64,000 nt of DNA, from the NCBI RefSeq assembly GCF_006442975.2, contig NZ_CP083954.1:2115501-2179500 (forward strand), written 5' to 3'. Each line of letters starts with the position of its first letter. The stretch's first letter is position 1. This document shows positions 45,163 through 52,979 of the stretch, piece after piece. This DNA is from Mesorhizobium sp. B2-1-1. GTDB taxonomy: Bacteria; Pseudomonadota; Alphaproteobacteria; Rhizobiales; Rhizobiaceae. A model generated the notes under the pieces. It ran no database searches, was not told the DNA's origin, and was given only the letters and a program-made list of their open reading frames with translations. A program made the position numbers and the translations under genes.

Positions 45163-45399
45163 TCACAACGCGGATGGATAGGCGCCGTCGGCCGGCCCGG
45201 AGTAAAGCTCGCTGCCGTGCTCATCGCAGATGCGCACGCGGTCGGGGATTTGCGGCATTGCGAGCGTATGGAAGAGCGCGGTGGCGCCCTGCCAGGCTGC
45301 GCGCAGGGTAGGGGCTTCCAGCGACACCTTGTCGAGCGTCGCTTCCTCGGCTTCGCGCGATCGGTAAAACTCGATGACGAAATTCAAGGACGCCTCCAT
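45163..45399 (-). CDS. small conserved hypothetical protein
   Basis: 78 residues starting MEASLNFVIEFYRS, with an alpha/beta look, no membrane helix and no domain I recognise. Codon use matches its neighbours. The frame is clean, and the gene lies in a row of small minus-strand genes with ribosome-binding sites. Function unknown. Confidence 0.6.
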   Translation of the reverse strand: MEASLNFVIEFYRSREAEEATLDKVSLEAPTLRAAWQGATALFHTLAMPQIPDRVRICDEHGSELYSGPADGAYPSAL

Positions 45400-45476
45400 G
45401 ATGCGTTGTTCCGCCAGGGAGATTCTCCGGCAGGAGATTCTGCGGCAGGGATGGGCGCGGAAGAAGTCGTCCGCGA

Positions 45477-45614
45477 TCAGCTCTTCGATTTAGGCTTCAG
45501 GCCGCTCTCGGCCTGCTTGACCGACGAGCCGAACGGGGAGGCGGGCTTGGCCACCACCTTGTCCTTCTTGGGCTTTCGTGTTTCGCGGTTGCTGCGCTGT
45601 TGACCCTTGGCCAT
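45477..45614 (-). CDS. 45-residue basic protein
   Basis: A very short, lysine- and arginine-rich protein starting MAKGQQRSNRETRKPKKDK and ending in KPKSKS. The ATG has GAGGAG upstream at good spacing. Small proteins beginning MAKGQ-RSNRE-KKPKK are, as I recall, widely conserved in Rhizobiales but unnamed. It is probably a nucleic-acid-associated or ribosome-associated peptide, which is inference from charge only. It is too short to appear in most gene screens. Confidence 0.7.
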   Translation of the reverse strand: MAKGQQRSNRETRKPKKDKVVAKPASPFGSSVKQAESGLKPKSKS

Positions 45615-45656
45615 CTTGTCTGCTCCTCGTGCTGGTGGTCTGGCGGCGCCGGGGTC

Positions 45657-45938
45657 TCAGACCGCCGGATTGTTGCCAACAGTCGGATTGTCACCAATCG
45701 GATTGTCGGCTGGTTCGAGATTGTCTTCCGTGGTGACCCGCTCGTGGGTCTCCTGCTCGCTGCGGATGCGGTACTGCGGGGAGCCGTCCTTGACCGGCAG
45801 CCTGCTCTTGATCTCGAACAGTTCCGTTGTCTTGTTGAGGAGCCCTGTGCGGCTCTTCATGCGCACGGTCTGGCCGACGGCGAAGAGATGCGAGGGCGTG
45901 TCGGTGCGCGGACGCGCATTCTGCTGGAAACGGATCAT
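45657..45938 (-). CDS. conserved hypothetical protein of 93 residues
   Basis: A soluble protein starting MIRFQQNARPRTDTPSHLF, with a beta-rich core (VGQTVRMKSRTG, ELFEIKSRLPV, PQYRIRSEQETHERV) that looks like a small SH3-like or KOW-like barrel, then a polar asparagine- and proline-rich tail. The start forms an ATGA overlap with the stop of the upstream gene, so the two are translationally coupled. No function known; such small barrels sometimes bind RNA or peptides. Confidence 0.7.
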   Translation of the reverse strand: MIRFQQNARPRTDTPSHLFAVGQTVRMKSRTGLLNKTTELFEIKSRLPVKDGSPQYRIRSEQETHERVTTEDNLEPADNPIGDNPTVGNNPAV

Positions 45939-46204
45939 GCTGCATTCTCCCTGTCGCGCTTCAGCGCTGTTTCGAGGTCCAGGTAATCGATGGCGACGAG
46001 TTGACTGGTGGTCGGGTTTTTCACCGCCCTTGCCGGCAAATGGATGAAGGTGGCGACGCGGCGCCAGGCAAGCCGCGACATGCCCTCGATCAGCTCTTCG
46101 TCGTGATCGATGTCGTAGTCGCCCGCCGGCAGTTGCCCTTCCAGCCCGCCGAGTACGAAAGGAGCCATGAAATGTGCGACGGAATGGGTCGTGCGGTCCG
46201 GCAT
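45935..46204 (-). CDS. conserved hypothetical protein of 89 residues
   Basis: Starts MPDRTTHSVAHFMAPFVLGG and contains LPAGDYDIDHDEELIEGMSRLAWRR-type sequence (split), then a C-terminal helix LETALKRDREN. It looks like a small soluble rhizobial protein that I do not recognise by name. It overlaps the next gene by 4 bases (ATGA), forming a two-gene unit of unknown role. ATG 46204 was chosen over an upstream in-frame start at 46240 because the upstream part is not conserved-looking. Confidence 0.65.
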   Translation of the reverse strand: MPDRTTHSVAHFMAPFVLGGLEGQLPAGDYDIDHDEELIEGMSRLAWRRVATFIHLPARAVKNPTTSQLVAIDYLDLETALKRDRENAA

Positions 46205-46262
46205 TGTCCTGCCTTGATGTTTTAAGCCCTGTGGCGACATGCGAGGCGGAGAGCCTCAAAGC

Positions 46263-46288
46263 AAAAAAGCGGGGACGAGCCCCGCTTT
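46263..46288 (-). terminator. rho-independent terminator of the third cold-shock gene
   Basis: On the minus strand, the 9-bp stem AAAGCGGGG / CCCCGCTTT is followed by six T. It lies about 85 bases after the stop of the cold-shock gene at 46373. Confidence 0.85.
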
Positions 46289-46372
46289 CCTATTTCCGGC
46301 AATCGCTGGAAATAAGCCATTTTCGAGAGCTGCCAGTACATCCGTGGTCAGCGGTCATCGAATTCGGCCGGA

Positions 46373-46579
46373 TCAGATCAGTTGCAAATTGGCGGCCGAC
46401 TCGCGGCCCTTGGCATCACGCTCCAACTCGAATTGCAGCTTCTGGCCTTCGGCGAGGCCAGGAAAGCCCGCGCGTTCCAATGCGCTGACGTGGACGAAAA
46501 CGTCCTTGCCGCCGTCGGTTGGTTGAATGAAGCCAAAACCCTTCTGGCCATTGTAGAATTTCACGGTTCCGGTGTTCAT
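46373..46579 (-). CDS. cold-shock domain protein (third of three)
   Basis: A 68-residue CspA-type protein with RNP1 KGFGFI and RNP2 VFVHVS. It differs more from the other two copies (start [12 protein letters not shown], end ESAANLQLI). The ATG was chosen to start the conserved domain; the frame is open to 46711. The upstream region is unusually AT-rich, typical of a strong or cold-inducible promoter. It has its own terminator. Confidence 0.95.
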   Translation of the reverse strand: MNTGTVKFYNGQKGFGFIQPTDGGKDVFVHVSALERAGFPGLAEGQKLQFELERDAKGRESAANLQLI

Positions 46580-46902
46580 GGGTGTCTTTCGAAGAATGAG
46601 AACGGTCGCGGAGCAAATGCGCCGCGCTGCCGATATCGATGATTTGGAGTGAGATTGGCGGGTCGAGAACCTCTGACGCCGCGAAATGCCAATTCTGGCC
46701 CAAACGCTCATATATATGTAGCTCGACTTTGCATGGTTTTCAAGAAGATTTGGAAAAATAAGTAAGCCAACGGAAAAAGATTGCTGCGTTCATTTGAAAA
46801 ACTCTGCTATGGTTTGATGATATTTTCCAAAAATTCTCAAAAAATCATTTTGGGGTCCACTCCCGAAATTTGCGTTTTATTTCTCCAAAAAGGACAAAAA
46901 CC
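46580..46902. other. AT-rich intergenic region upstream of a cold-shock gene
   Basis: 323 bases, with the stretch about 46710-46900 much more AT-rich than the rest of the window. It probably holds the cold-shock promoter and leader (minus strand) and a promoter for the small plus-strand gene that follows. No repeat or RNA gene was recognised. Confidence 0.55.
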
Positions 46903-47127
46903 ATGGTTTCTGCGAGAAGCTCAAGAGGTAATACCACAGCGATCAACCCGCCCATCAGGCCGGCCACCGCATATGCCGTCGCCATCGGGCGTACCGGCAA
47001 ACCTATGATCGTCAAGTCGGCGCGGCTGACCGTCAGGAGCGACGAGGCTGAAAGGCGGACGATCGCCGATACTGACGGAACGGTTCGGCGCGCCAGGCAG
47101 ACGGCCGAGACCAACCGGCTGATTTGA
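46903..47127 (+). CDS. small hypothetical protein
   Basis: A possible 74-residue basic protein starting MVSARSSRGNTTAINPP. The ATG has AAGGA about 7 bases upstream in an AT-rich leader. No domain recognised. The opposite strand has an overlapping open frame without a good ribosome-binding site. I include it with low confidence because of the start signal; it could be a spurious frame. Confidence 0.35.
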   Translation: MVSARSSRGNTTAINPPIRPATAYAVAIGRTGKPMIVKSARLTVRSDEAERRTIADTDGTVRRARQTAETNRLI

Positions 47128-47170
47128 TCTTGTCCGCGCCGATGGCAAGCGCAAGAAACCAAGCAAAGCC

Positions 47171-48949
47171 TTGAACCCGCCGCGCCAATGGCCTAGATCG
47201 CGGCAGGCGGACAAACACGGCAGGTTTCCCATTAACAGAGATCAGAGACGAGCGGCGGGTGCTGGCGCCAACTCCGGCTCGGGCGGACAGCCGCCGTCGA
47301 GTCTCGACCAGCATGTGCAGAGGGCGCTGCAACTGCATCAGGCGGGGCGGCGGCAAGAGGCCGAGGCGCTCTATCGGCAAGTGCTGACGCACAAGGTCAA
47401 CCATGCGGCGGCTGCGCATTTTCTCGGTCTTTTGCTGCACCAGACCGGGCGCAGCGCCGAGGGGCTCGGTCTCCTCGAGCAATCGGTGCGCTTGCAGCCG
47501 AAGAATCCGGATTTCCTCAACAACCTCGGCACGGTGATGCGCGATCTCGGCCGTGTCGCGGCGGCCGCCGACTTCTTCCGCGGCGCGGTGGCGCTGCGGC
47601 CGGACCAGCTCGCGGCGCGCGACAATCTCGGCTCGTCACTGAAACAGCTTGGGCAGTTCGAGGGCGCCGAGGAGATCTATCGCGGCACGGTCGCGCGCAA
47701 TCCCTTCCATTTCCGCGCCCGCATCGGGCTTGCCGAAACCTTGCAGGAAGCGGGGCGCCTGGACGAGGCGCTGGCCGTCTTTCGCGAGGCGCTGTCGATC
47801 CGTCCGAAGGACGCCGAACTGCTGCACGGGCTGGGCGTCGGGTTGATGGAAAAAGGCGAGCTCGACGAGGCGGCCGAGCTGTTCCGGCAGGCGCTGGCGG
47901 CCGATCCCGGCATGGCGCGCGCCTGGCTGATGCTGACGCAGGTCAAGCGTCAGAAGGAGCGCGATGCCGAATTGACCGGGATGGAGGCCCAGCACGCCAA
48001 GGCGCTGCCGGACAGCCTGGCGCGCATGCAGCTTGCCTTCGGCCTCGGCAAGGTCAATGACGATCTGAAGGATTATAACAGAGCCTTCGACTATTTCGCC
48101 GAAGGCAATGCCATCCGCCGCAAGGGCATCGACTACGACGCGGAAAGGACACGCGCCGAATTCGAGGCTATGAAAACGGTGTTCGACAGGGATTTCTTCC
48201 AGAAGCACAGGCCCAGCGCGATCTCCGACGATACGCCGATCTTCGTCATCGGCATGCCTCGTTCGGGCACGACCCTGGTCGAGCAGATCATCGCCAGCCA
48301 TCCGCAGGTCTACGGCGCCGGCGAGCTCGGCATCCTGAAGACGGCGGTCGGCAGGCAGTTCCCGGCGACCATGCCCGGCGGCTTCCCCTGGGGCGTTTCG
48401 GATGCGCCCGATACGGATTTTGCCGAGGCGGGACGCGCCTATCTCGACATGCTGCATGCCCGCTATCCGCACATGCGCCACGTCACCGACAAGATGCCGG
48501 GCAACTTCCTGCTTGTCGGCTTCATCCACATGATGATGCCAAAGGCCAGGATCATCCATTGCGCCCGCCATGCGGCGGCAACCTGCCTTTCGATCTACAA
48601 GGTGCATTTCCGCGGCGACAGCCACCGCTACGGCTATGATCTGGGCGAACTCGCCGATTTCCACAATCTCTACACGGACATCATGGCGCATTGGCACAAG
48701 GTGCTGCCTGGCGTCGTGCACGATGTGCGCTACGAGGATTTCGTCGCCGACCAGGAAGGCCAGAGCCGGGCGCTGATCAACTATCTCGGGCTGCCATGGG
48801 ACGATGCCGTGCTGTCGTTCCACCAGACCGACCGGCCGGTGCGCACGGCTTCCGCCGCGCAGGTGCGCCAGCCGATGTATCAAGGCTCGGTCGACCTGTG
48901 GAAGCGCTACGGCGACAGGCTGAAGCCTCTGCTGGACAGACTGGCTTAA
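47171..48949 (+). CDS. TPR-repeat sulfotransferase family protein
   Basis: A 592-residue protein. The first half (residues about 45-290) is a series of tetratricopeptide repeats (for example the RRQEAEALYRQVL and EGAEEIYRGTVARNP helices), and the second half (about 345-590) is a sulfotransferase domain with the PAPS-binding loop GMPRSGTTLVEQ and the later CARHAAATCLSIYKV segment. Such fusions are common in alphaproteobacteria, and the acceptor is mostly unknown; lipopolysaccharide, Nod-factor-like or protein tyrosine acceptors are all possible. The start is TTG 47171 and is uncertain. Confidence 0.85.
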   Translation: MNPPRQWPRSRQADKHGRFPINRDQRRAAGAGANSGSGGQPPSSLDQHVQRALQLHQAGRRQEAEALYRQVLTHKVNHAAAAHFLGLLLHQTGRSAEGLGLLEQSVRLQPKNPDFLNNLGTVMRDLGRVAAAADFFRGAVALRPDQLAARDNLGSSLKQLGQFEGAEEIYRGTVARNPFHFRARIGLAETLQEAGRLDEALAVFREALSIRPKDAELLHGLGVGLMEKGELDEAAELFRQALAADPGMARAWLMLTQVKRQKERDAELTGMEAQHAKALPDSLARMQLAFGLGKVNDDLKDYNRAFDYFAEGNAIRRKGIDYDAERTRAEFEAMKTVFDRDFFQKHRPSAISDDTPIFVIGMPRSGTTLVEQIIASHPQVYGAGELGILKTAVGRQFPATMPGGFPWGVSDAPDTDFAEAGRAYLDMLHARYPHMRHVTDKMPGNFLLVGFIHMMMPKARIIHCARHAAATCLSIYKVHFRGDSHRYGYDLGELADFHNLYTDIMAHWHKVLPGVVHDVRYEDFVADQEGQSRALINYLGLPWDDAVLSFHQTDRPVRTASAAQVRQPMYQGSVDLWKRYGDRLKPLLDRLA

Positions 48950-48966
48950 TGCGGCTCGGCATTTCC

Positions 48967-48988
48967 GGCGGAGCGCTCCCGCTCCGCC
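48967..48988. terminator. hairpin between convergent sulfotransferase and DUF1428 genes
   Basis: Stem GGCGGAGC / GCTCCGCC with a 6-base loop, 18 bases after the sulfotransferase stop. It lacks a clear T-run, so it is a probable weak bidirectional terminator. Confidence 0.55.
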
Positions 48989-49000
48989 CAAGTGCGTTGC

Positions 49001-49354
49001 CTACAATTCCATGAACGTCTGGAACCCGCCGAAGATCATGCGCTTGCCGTCGAACGGCATTGTCGACATATCCGGCTGCAATCGTGGATCGGCCATCACC
49101 TTGGCCATGACCGCGTCGCGGTCCTGCCTGGATTTGTAGACGATCCAGGAAAAGATGACGACTTCGTCGTCCTTGGCCTGCACGGCGCGTGGAAACGACG
49201 TGACCTCGCCATAAGGCACATCGTCGCCGACGCACTCGACATAGGCGAGCGCGCCGTGTTCCTTCCAGACGGCGCCGGCGGTGTTGGCCAGCTTCTTGTA
49301 ATCGTCGAGTTTTGCCTTTGGCACGGCAAGCACGAAACCGTCGACATAGGACAT
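49001..49354 (-). CDS. DUF1428 family protein (YbaA-like)
   Basis: A 117-residue single-domain protein of the ferredoxin-like alpha/beta-barrel (dimeric) type. MSYVDGFVLAVPKAKLDDYKK-like start, YVECVGDDVPYGEVTSF, FSWIVYKSRQDRDAV and FDGKRMIFGGFQ are DUF1428 marks. Function unknown; a role similar to small monooxygenases of the EthD/YCII type is sometimes suggested. AAGGAG precedes the ATG. It is followed in direction by nothing of the same strand until the hairpin. Confidence 0.85.
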   Translation of the reverse strand: MSYVDGFVLAVPKAKLDDYKKLANTAGAVWKEHGALAYVECVGDDVPYGEVTSFPRAVQAKDDEVVIFSWIVYKSRQDRDAVMAKVMADPRLQPDMSTMPFDGKRMIFGGFQTFMEL

Positions 49355-49467
49355 GGCAATCTCCTTGTTTGCTGCATCCGGCGCCGGGCCGGCAGGGATG
49401 CGACCCGGGGCAGGTGGGCGCGCACTTCTCGCCGAGAGTGCTGACGCCCGCTATCGAATTGCGACGG

Positions 49468-49893
49468 TTATTGCTCCACTGGAGCGTTCATCGCCCATGC
49501 GACTCCGAAAGGGTCCTTCACCTGGCCCCAGCGGTCGCCCCAGAACATCACCTGCAGCGGCGTCACGATCTCGCAGCCGGCGTCGACCGCGCGCTGCCAC
49601 CAGCCGTCGATCTCGTCGCTGCCGAGATGAAGCTGGAGTGTGTAGCCCTGCGGCGCCTGGTGCGGGTGGCCGTGCTCGGGATAGGCGTCGCCCAACATCA
49701 ACGTCGAACCGTTGATGTGAAGATGGATGTGCATAGTGCGGCCTTTTTCGTCCGCAGGGTAGAAAAAGACCTGCTTGGCGCCGAACGCCTTCTGGTAGAA
49801 TTCTGCGGCCTTGAAGGCGCCGTCCACCTGCAGATAGGGAGTCAATCCGCCGAGCACTTTCGCCTTGGGCTGAACAGGGGTCTGGTCGGTCAT
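49468..49893 (-). CDS. VOC family protein (PhnB-like)
   Basis: A 141-residue glyoxalase/bleomycin-resistance-fold protein. The LTPYLQVDGAFKAAEFYQKAFGA start and the final WGDRWGQVKDPFGVAWAMN block match the PhnB-type 3-demethylubiquinone-like branch. Metal-site residues are only partly conserved, so the activity is unclear. ATG 49893 has AGAGGAA upstream. It lies in the same direction as the DUF1428 gene, 113 bases upstream of it, and the two are often found together in proteobacteria. Confidence 0.85.
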   Translation of the reverse strand: MTDQTPVQPKAKVLGGLTPYLQVDGAFKAAEFYQKAFGAKQVFFYPADEKGRTMHIHLHINGSTLMLGDAYPEHGHPHQAPQGYTLQLHLGSDEIDGWWQRAVDAGCEIVTPLQVMFWGDRWGQVKDPFGVAWAMNAPVEQ

Positions 49894-50047
49894 TGCGTGT
49901 TCCTCTTCACGTTTGATTTGGCCTTGCGGACCATAGGACGCGCGAGGTGACGGCGGTCCTACATGGGCTTGAAATTTTTCTCGTGGGCCGGGCCCGGACT
50001 GGCCGGGCGACCGGCGAACTCCAGCAATAGACGCATGGCTCGGCCGT

Positions 50048-50230
50048 TCATATGACCCTGGCCGGGACGGCGGCTGAGCGGCGGCTGTTCTGCGCGTCGA
50101 AGAGTTCTGGAAAGCCGATGTCCTTGCGCAGTTCGACGGGCAGCGAAAGCAGGATGCGCTCGCTGCGATGGCGGGCACGCGCCGCCGCATATCGGGTTGC
50201 GATGCGGCCGATGGAGGAAAGGACGGACAT
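50048..50230 (-). CDS. DUF1127 family small protein
   Basis: A 60-residue basic protein with the DUF1127 motif ERILLSLPVELRKDIGFP. In Agrobacterium and Rhodobacter, DUF1127 peptides bind RNA or affect phosphate and carbon metabolism. The ATG (MSVLSSIGRIATR) has GGGAG upstream; a longer in-frame reading starts at 50392 but overlaps the higA coding end and is less likely. It is encoded just downstream of higA on the same strand. Confidence 0.8.
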   Translation of the reverse strand: MSVLSSIGRIATRYAAARARHRSERILLSLPVELRKDIGFPELFDAQNSRRSAAVPARVI

Positions 50231-50357
50231 GATGCATTCTCCCTGGGTTGGCGCCGGCATCATCGTGTCGGCATCCCAAGGACGAGGCAGGTTCAGGCGA
50301 TCCGACAGGTCGTCGATTTTTCTCGCAGCGTTTAATTTCTCATTCGAGCGCCACCGC

Positions 50358-50666
50358 CTACGCGACCTTGAGCGTCGGAATAGCCGAAACATTCACCTCA
50401 CGTTCGGCATGCCAGGCATCGAAAGCTGCCTGCATGCGAAGCCAGATCGCGGCTCCATCGCCGAACAGCTTCCCAAGGCGGGCGGCCACAGCCGGTGAAA
50501 CCGGCTTCTTTTCGCGGATGATATCATAGAGCTGCTGCCGGGAGATGCCGAGCAGGTTTGCAATTTCCACCTTGGTCTTTCCAGTTGCCGGGATAATGTC
50601 CCCAAGCAGCGCTCCCGGGTGGGAGGGACAGCGCTCGATAGGACGCGTCGGCTCGTGCACGCTCAT
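50358..50666 (-). CDS. higA: HigA-type antitoxin
   Basis: A 102-residue helix-turn-helix antitoxin: PIERCPSHPGALLGDIIPATGKT start and the HTH KVEIANLLGISRQQLYDIIREK are typical of HigA. It binds and neutralises HigB and represses the operon. It is the second gene, 27 bases after the toxin, the usual toxin-first hig order. GGAGAAG precedes the ATG. Two palindromes upstream of higB are its likely operators. Confidence 0.92.
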   Translation of the reverse strand: MSVHEPTRPIERCPSHPGALLGDIIPATGKTKVEIANLLGISRQQLYDIIREKKPVSPAVAARLGKLFGDGAAIWLRMQAAFDAWHAEREVNVSAIPTLKVA

Positions 50667-50693
50667 TGGTCGAACTTCTCCAATCTGGCCGCC

Positions 50694-50972
50694 TCAGTGG
50701 TATTGCTCGAAATCGACGCGGGCGGCGTCCTTGCCGTCGAATTCAAACGTGATGCACCACGGGCCGTTGACGTGGACCGTGTAACGGATGGGATCGAAGC
50801 CTCTCAGCGCATGGAAGGCAAAGCCAGGAAGGTTCATCTCCTCCGGCTTTTCTGAAGCTTCCAGGCGGTCAAGCCGGACAAGAACGCGCTTGTGCATCTT
50901 GGTGTCGATCTTGCCGGTTTTCCCGGCTTGAAAGAGCTCTGACAGGGCCTTGTTCCTGAAAGACTTGATCAT
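50694..50972 (-). CDS. higB: HigB-type RNA-cleaving toxin
   Basis: A 92-residue RelE-like ribosome-dependent mRNase. The family marks are IKSFRNKALSELFQ, LVRLDRLEASEKPEEMNLP, GFxFHxLRG-like (GFAFHALRGFD) and ITFEFDGKDAARVDFEQYH. ATG 50972 starts the conserved sequence; the frame is open to 51005, but that would cover the operator. It inhibits translation by cutting mRNA and is blocked by HigA. The ABC-F gene stop lies only 64 bases upstream of its start. Confidence 0.92.
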   Translation of the reverse strand: MIKSFRNKALSELFQAGKTGKIDTKMHKRVLVRLDRLEASEKPEEMNLPGFAFHALRGFDPIRYTVHVNGPWCITFEFDGKDAARVDFEQYH

Positions 50973-50978
50973 GACGTA

Positions 50979-51029
50979 TGTAAACAGATCGCTTACAAGA
51001 TTCAAGGACCTGTAAGCGGATAACTTACA
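50979..51029 (-). promoter_or_regulatory. pair of HigA operator-like palindromes
   Basis: Two inverted repeats with the same outer half-sites: TGTAA-N9-TTACA at 50979-50997 and TGTAAG-N7-CTTACA at 51011-51029, centres 32 bases apart (about three helical turns). The first sits 7 bases before the higB start. They are likely binding sites for HigA or the HigBA complex, giving autoregulation; this is inferred from symmetry and position. Confidence 0.7.
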
Positions 51030-51036
51030 ATCCGAT

Positions 51037-52563
51037 CTATCCCGCCCCTTCAGCCACTGAGCGGAAGAACTCCTCGGGATCGTCGACTTCGGTCAGCCGC
51101 CGCCTCTCGATCAGCCAGAAGCGGTTGCCGATGGCACGGATGAAGGAGCGATCGTGCGAGGCGAGCACGCAACTTGCCTGGTGCTTGAGCAATTCCTCCT
51201 CCAGCGCTTCCTGGCCGTCGATGTCGAGATGGTTGGTCGGCTCGTCGAGCAGATAAAAATTCGGATTGGCGAGCCTCAGCGCCAGCATCATCAGCCGCGC
51301 CTTCTGGCCGCCGGACAGCACACTGATCCTGCGCTCCTGCATCTCGATGCCGACGCCGGCGCCGGCAAGCAGAGAGCGGGCGCGCTGTTCGCCGACATCG
51401 CAACGGCGCGACACCATCGCCAGTGGCGTATCGTCGCCGCCGATGCCGGACAGCGCCTGATCGCTGTAGCCGAGCACCGTCGACGGCGTCACCTTCACGT
51501 TCTGAACCGTGTCGGGTTCGATAATGGCGTTGCGGATCAGCGTGACGAAGCGCGACTTGCCAACGCCGTTGCGGCCAAGCAGCACGATGCGGTCGCCCTG
51601 GCAGATGTGGCGCTTGCCGGTCCTGAACAAGAGCGTGCCGTCGGGCGTTTCCACCGCCGCGTCGTCGAGCGTGATCAGCACCTTGGCGTGCGTGCCGCGA
51701 TTGGCCAGCCGGATCGCCCCCGCCGATTTCTCGTGATGCGCCGGGGCCGCCGCGTCCTCAAGTCGCTCCGCGCGCTGCTTGAGCTGCTTGGTCTTGACCG
51801 TGAGAAGGTCGCTGCCCGAATTGATGCCGATATTGTTGAGCTTGGCAGCCTGGCGTCGCAATTGCTGCGCCACCTTCATGTCGCGCTGGAATTTTCGCTC
51901 GGTCGAGGCATCGACCTCATCGAGGGCCTGCCGGGCGCGGGAGTAGGGAAGGGAAAACACCGGCGACTGGTCCGGGCGCAGGAACAACGTGCGGTTGGTG
52001 GCGGCGTCGAGAAAGGCGCGGTCGTGGCTGGCGATCACCACCGGCACCTCTCGCGGTAGCGCGTTCAGCCAAGTTTCGAGCTGGCTGATGCGGGCAAGGT
52101 CGAGATGGTTAGTCGGTTCGTCGAGCAGCAGCATGTCGGGATCGGTGACCCAGACACGCGCGATCAGTGCCAGCCTCTGCCAGCCGCCGCTCAGCGCCTG
52201 CATCTCTCGCTCGCGCATCGCCTCAGGAACGTCGAGCGAATCCAGCACCACATTGACACGCCATAGTTCGCTTTCGGCTTGCTCGGGCGGCAAAGCGTCA
52301 GCCACCACCTGATGAAAGCTGCGGCCAAGCAGGGCAGCAGGAACGGACTGCTCGACATGGCCGACGCGCAAGCCGCGCGTGCGGGTAATGTCGCCGGAGG
52401 TCGGCTCCATCTCGCCGGCCAGGCATTTGAGCAAGGTCGACTTGCCGCGACCATTGGCGGCAACGATGCCGAGCCGGTCGCCGCTGCCGATGGTGAGGTC
52501 GAGATTGGAAAAGAGCGGCGCACTCATCGTGACGCCGAGGGATTTGAGGCTGATCAGGGCCAT
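51037..52563 (-). CDS. ABC-F family ATPase
   Basis: A 508-residue cytoplasmic protein with two ABC ATPase domains and no membrane part. Domain 1 has Walker A ANGRGKST, LSGGWQR and LLLDEPTNHLD; domain 2 has GRNGVGKSR, LSGGQKARL and LLDEPTNHLD. A charged linker lies between them (about residues 210-270). ABC-F proteins act on the ribosome, in translation rescue, or in resistance to ribosome-targeting antibiotics. The exact subfamily (EttA, Uup, YheS or resistance type) is not decided. Confidence 0.9.
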   Translation of the reverse strand: MALISLKSLGVTMSAPLFSNLDLTIGSGDRLGIVAANGRGKSTLLKCLAGEMEPTSGDITRTRGLRVGHVEQSVPAALLGRSFHQVVADALPPEQAESELWRVNVVLDSLDVPEAMREREMQALSGGWQRLALIARVWVTDPDMLLLDEPTNHLDLARISQLETWLNALPREVPVVIASHDRAFLDAATNRTLFLRPDQSPVFSLPYSRARQALDEVDASTERKFQRDMKVAQQLRRQAAKLNNIGINSGSDLLTVKTKQLKQRAERLEDAAAPAHHEKSAGAIRLANRGTHAKVLITLDDAAVETPDGTLLFRTGKRHICQGDRIVLLGRNGVGKSRFVTLIRNAIIEPDTVQNVKVTPSTVLGYSDQALSGIGGDDTPLAMVSRRCDVGEQRARSLLAGAGVGIEMQERRISVLSGGQKARLMMLALRLANPNFYLLDEPTNHLDIDGQEALEEELLKHQASCVLASHDRSFIRAIGNRFWLIERRRLTEVDDPEEFFRSVAEGAG

Positions 52564-52979
52564 GTCGATTTCTCTGGTCTATCCGGAAAGTCCGGCTCAA
52601 TGCACTTTGTCAGTGCGCAAGCGGCCATCAGGCTCGGCAATGCGCACCACGAAGGGCAGACCAAAAAATCGAAGCGGGAAAAACCCGGACCGTCCCTGGT
52701 CAGCCCTGCAAGCAAGCTCGCAGGGCGGAAATCGGGCCACGCTGACGATGGTGATCGATAAACACGCAGCCCTCCTTTCAAGACGTTTGGGTGTGGGGAC
52801 TGAGTACACCAAAGGTCATGCGCTGGGCAAGAGGAGGGTAGCGTCGAGCGGGGCGCTGAAGCTGCCAATCTCCCCACTCGCGGGGGAGATGTCCGGTCCA
52901 CCCTCCGCAGCTGCAGCGCAGCTGCTGTGGAGGACGGGCAGGACAGAGGGGGCGCCGTCCCGCCGGCCTTTCGAACGAA
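52564..52979. other. intergenic region between uvrB and the ABC-F gene
   Basis: 416 bases. It holds the ABC-F promoter region and a GC-rich repeat element (separate entry). No gene is supported; frames here overlap the repeat or are antisense. Confidence 0.6.
52868..52890. repeat. short rhizobial-type intergenic palindrome
   Basis: Perfect stem ATCTCCCC / GGGGAGAT, followed at 52908-52928 by GCAGCTGC-N-GCAGCTGC. A related element is at 58435-58455. The form fits the short interspersed palindromic elements known in rhizobia. Confidence 0.5.

Noticed and set aside
46845..47162. Minus-strand frame with hydrophobic segments overlapping the small plus-strand gene
   Set aside because: The plus-strand frame has the better start signal; the minus frame has no ribosome-binding site.
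52564..52979. CRISPR array or tandem repeat at the palindromic element
   Set aside because: Only one short palindrome with a nested second one; no regularly spaced repeats.
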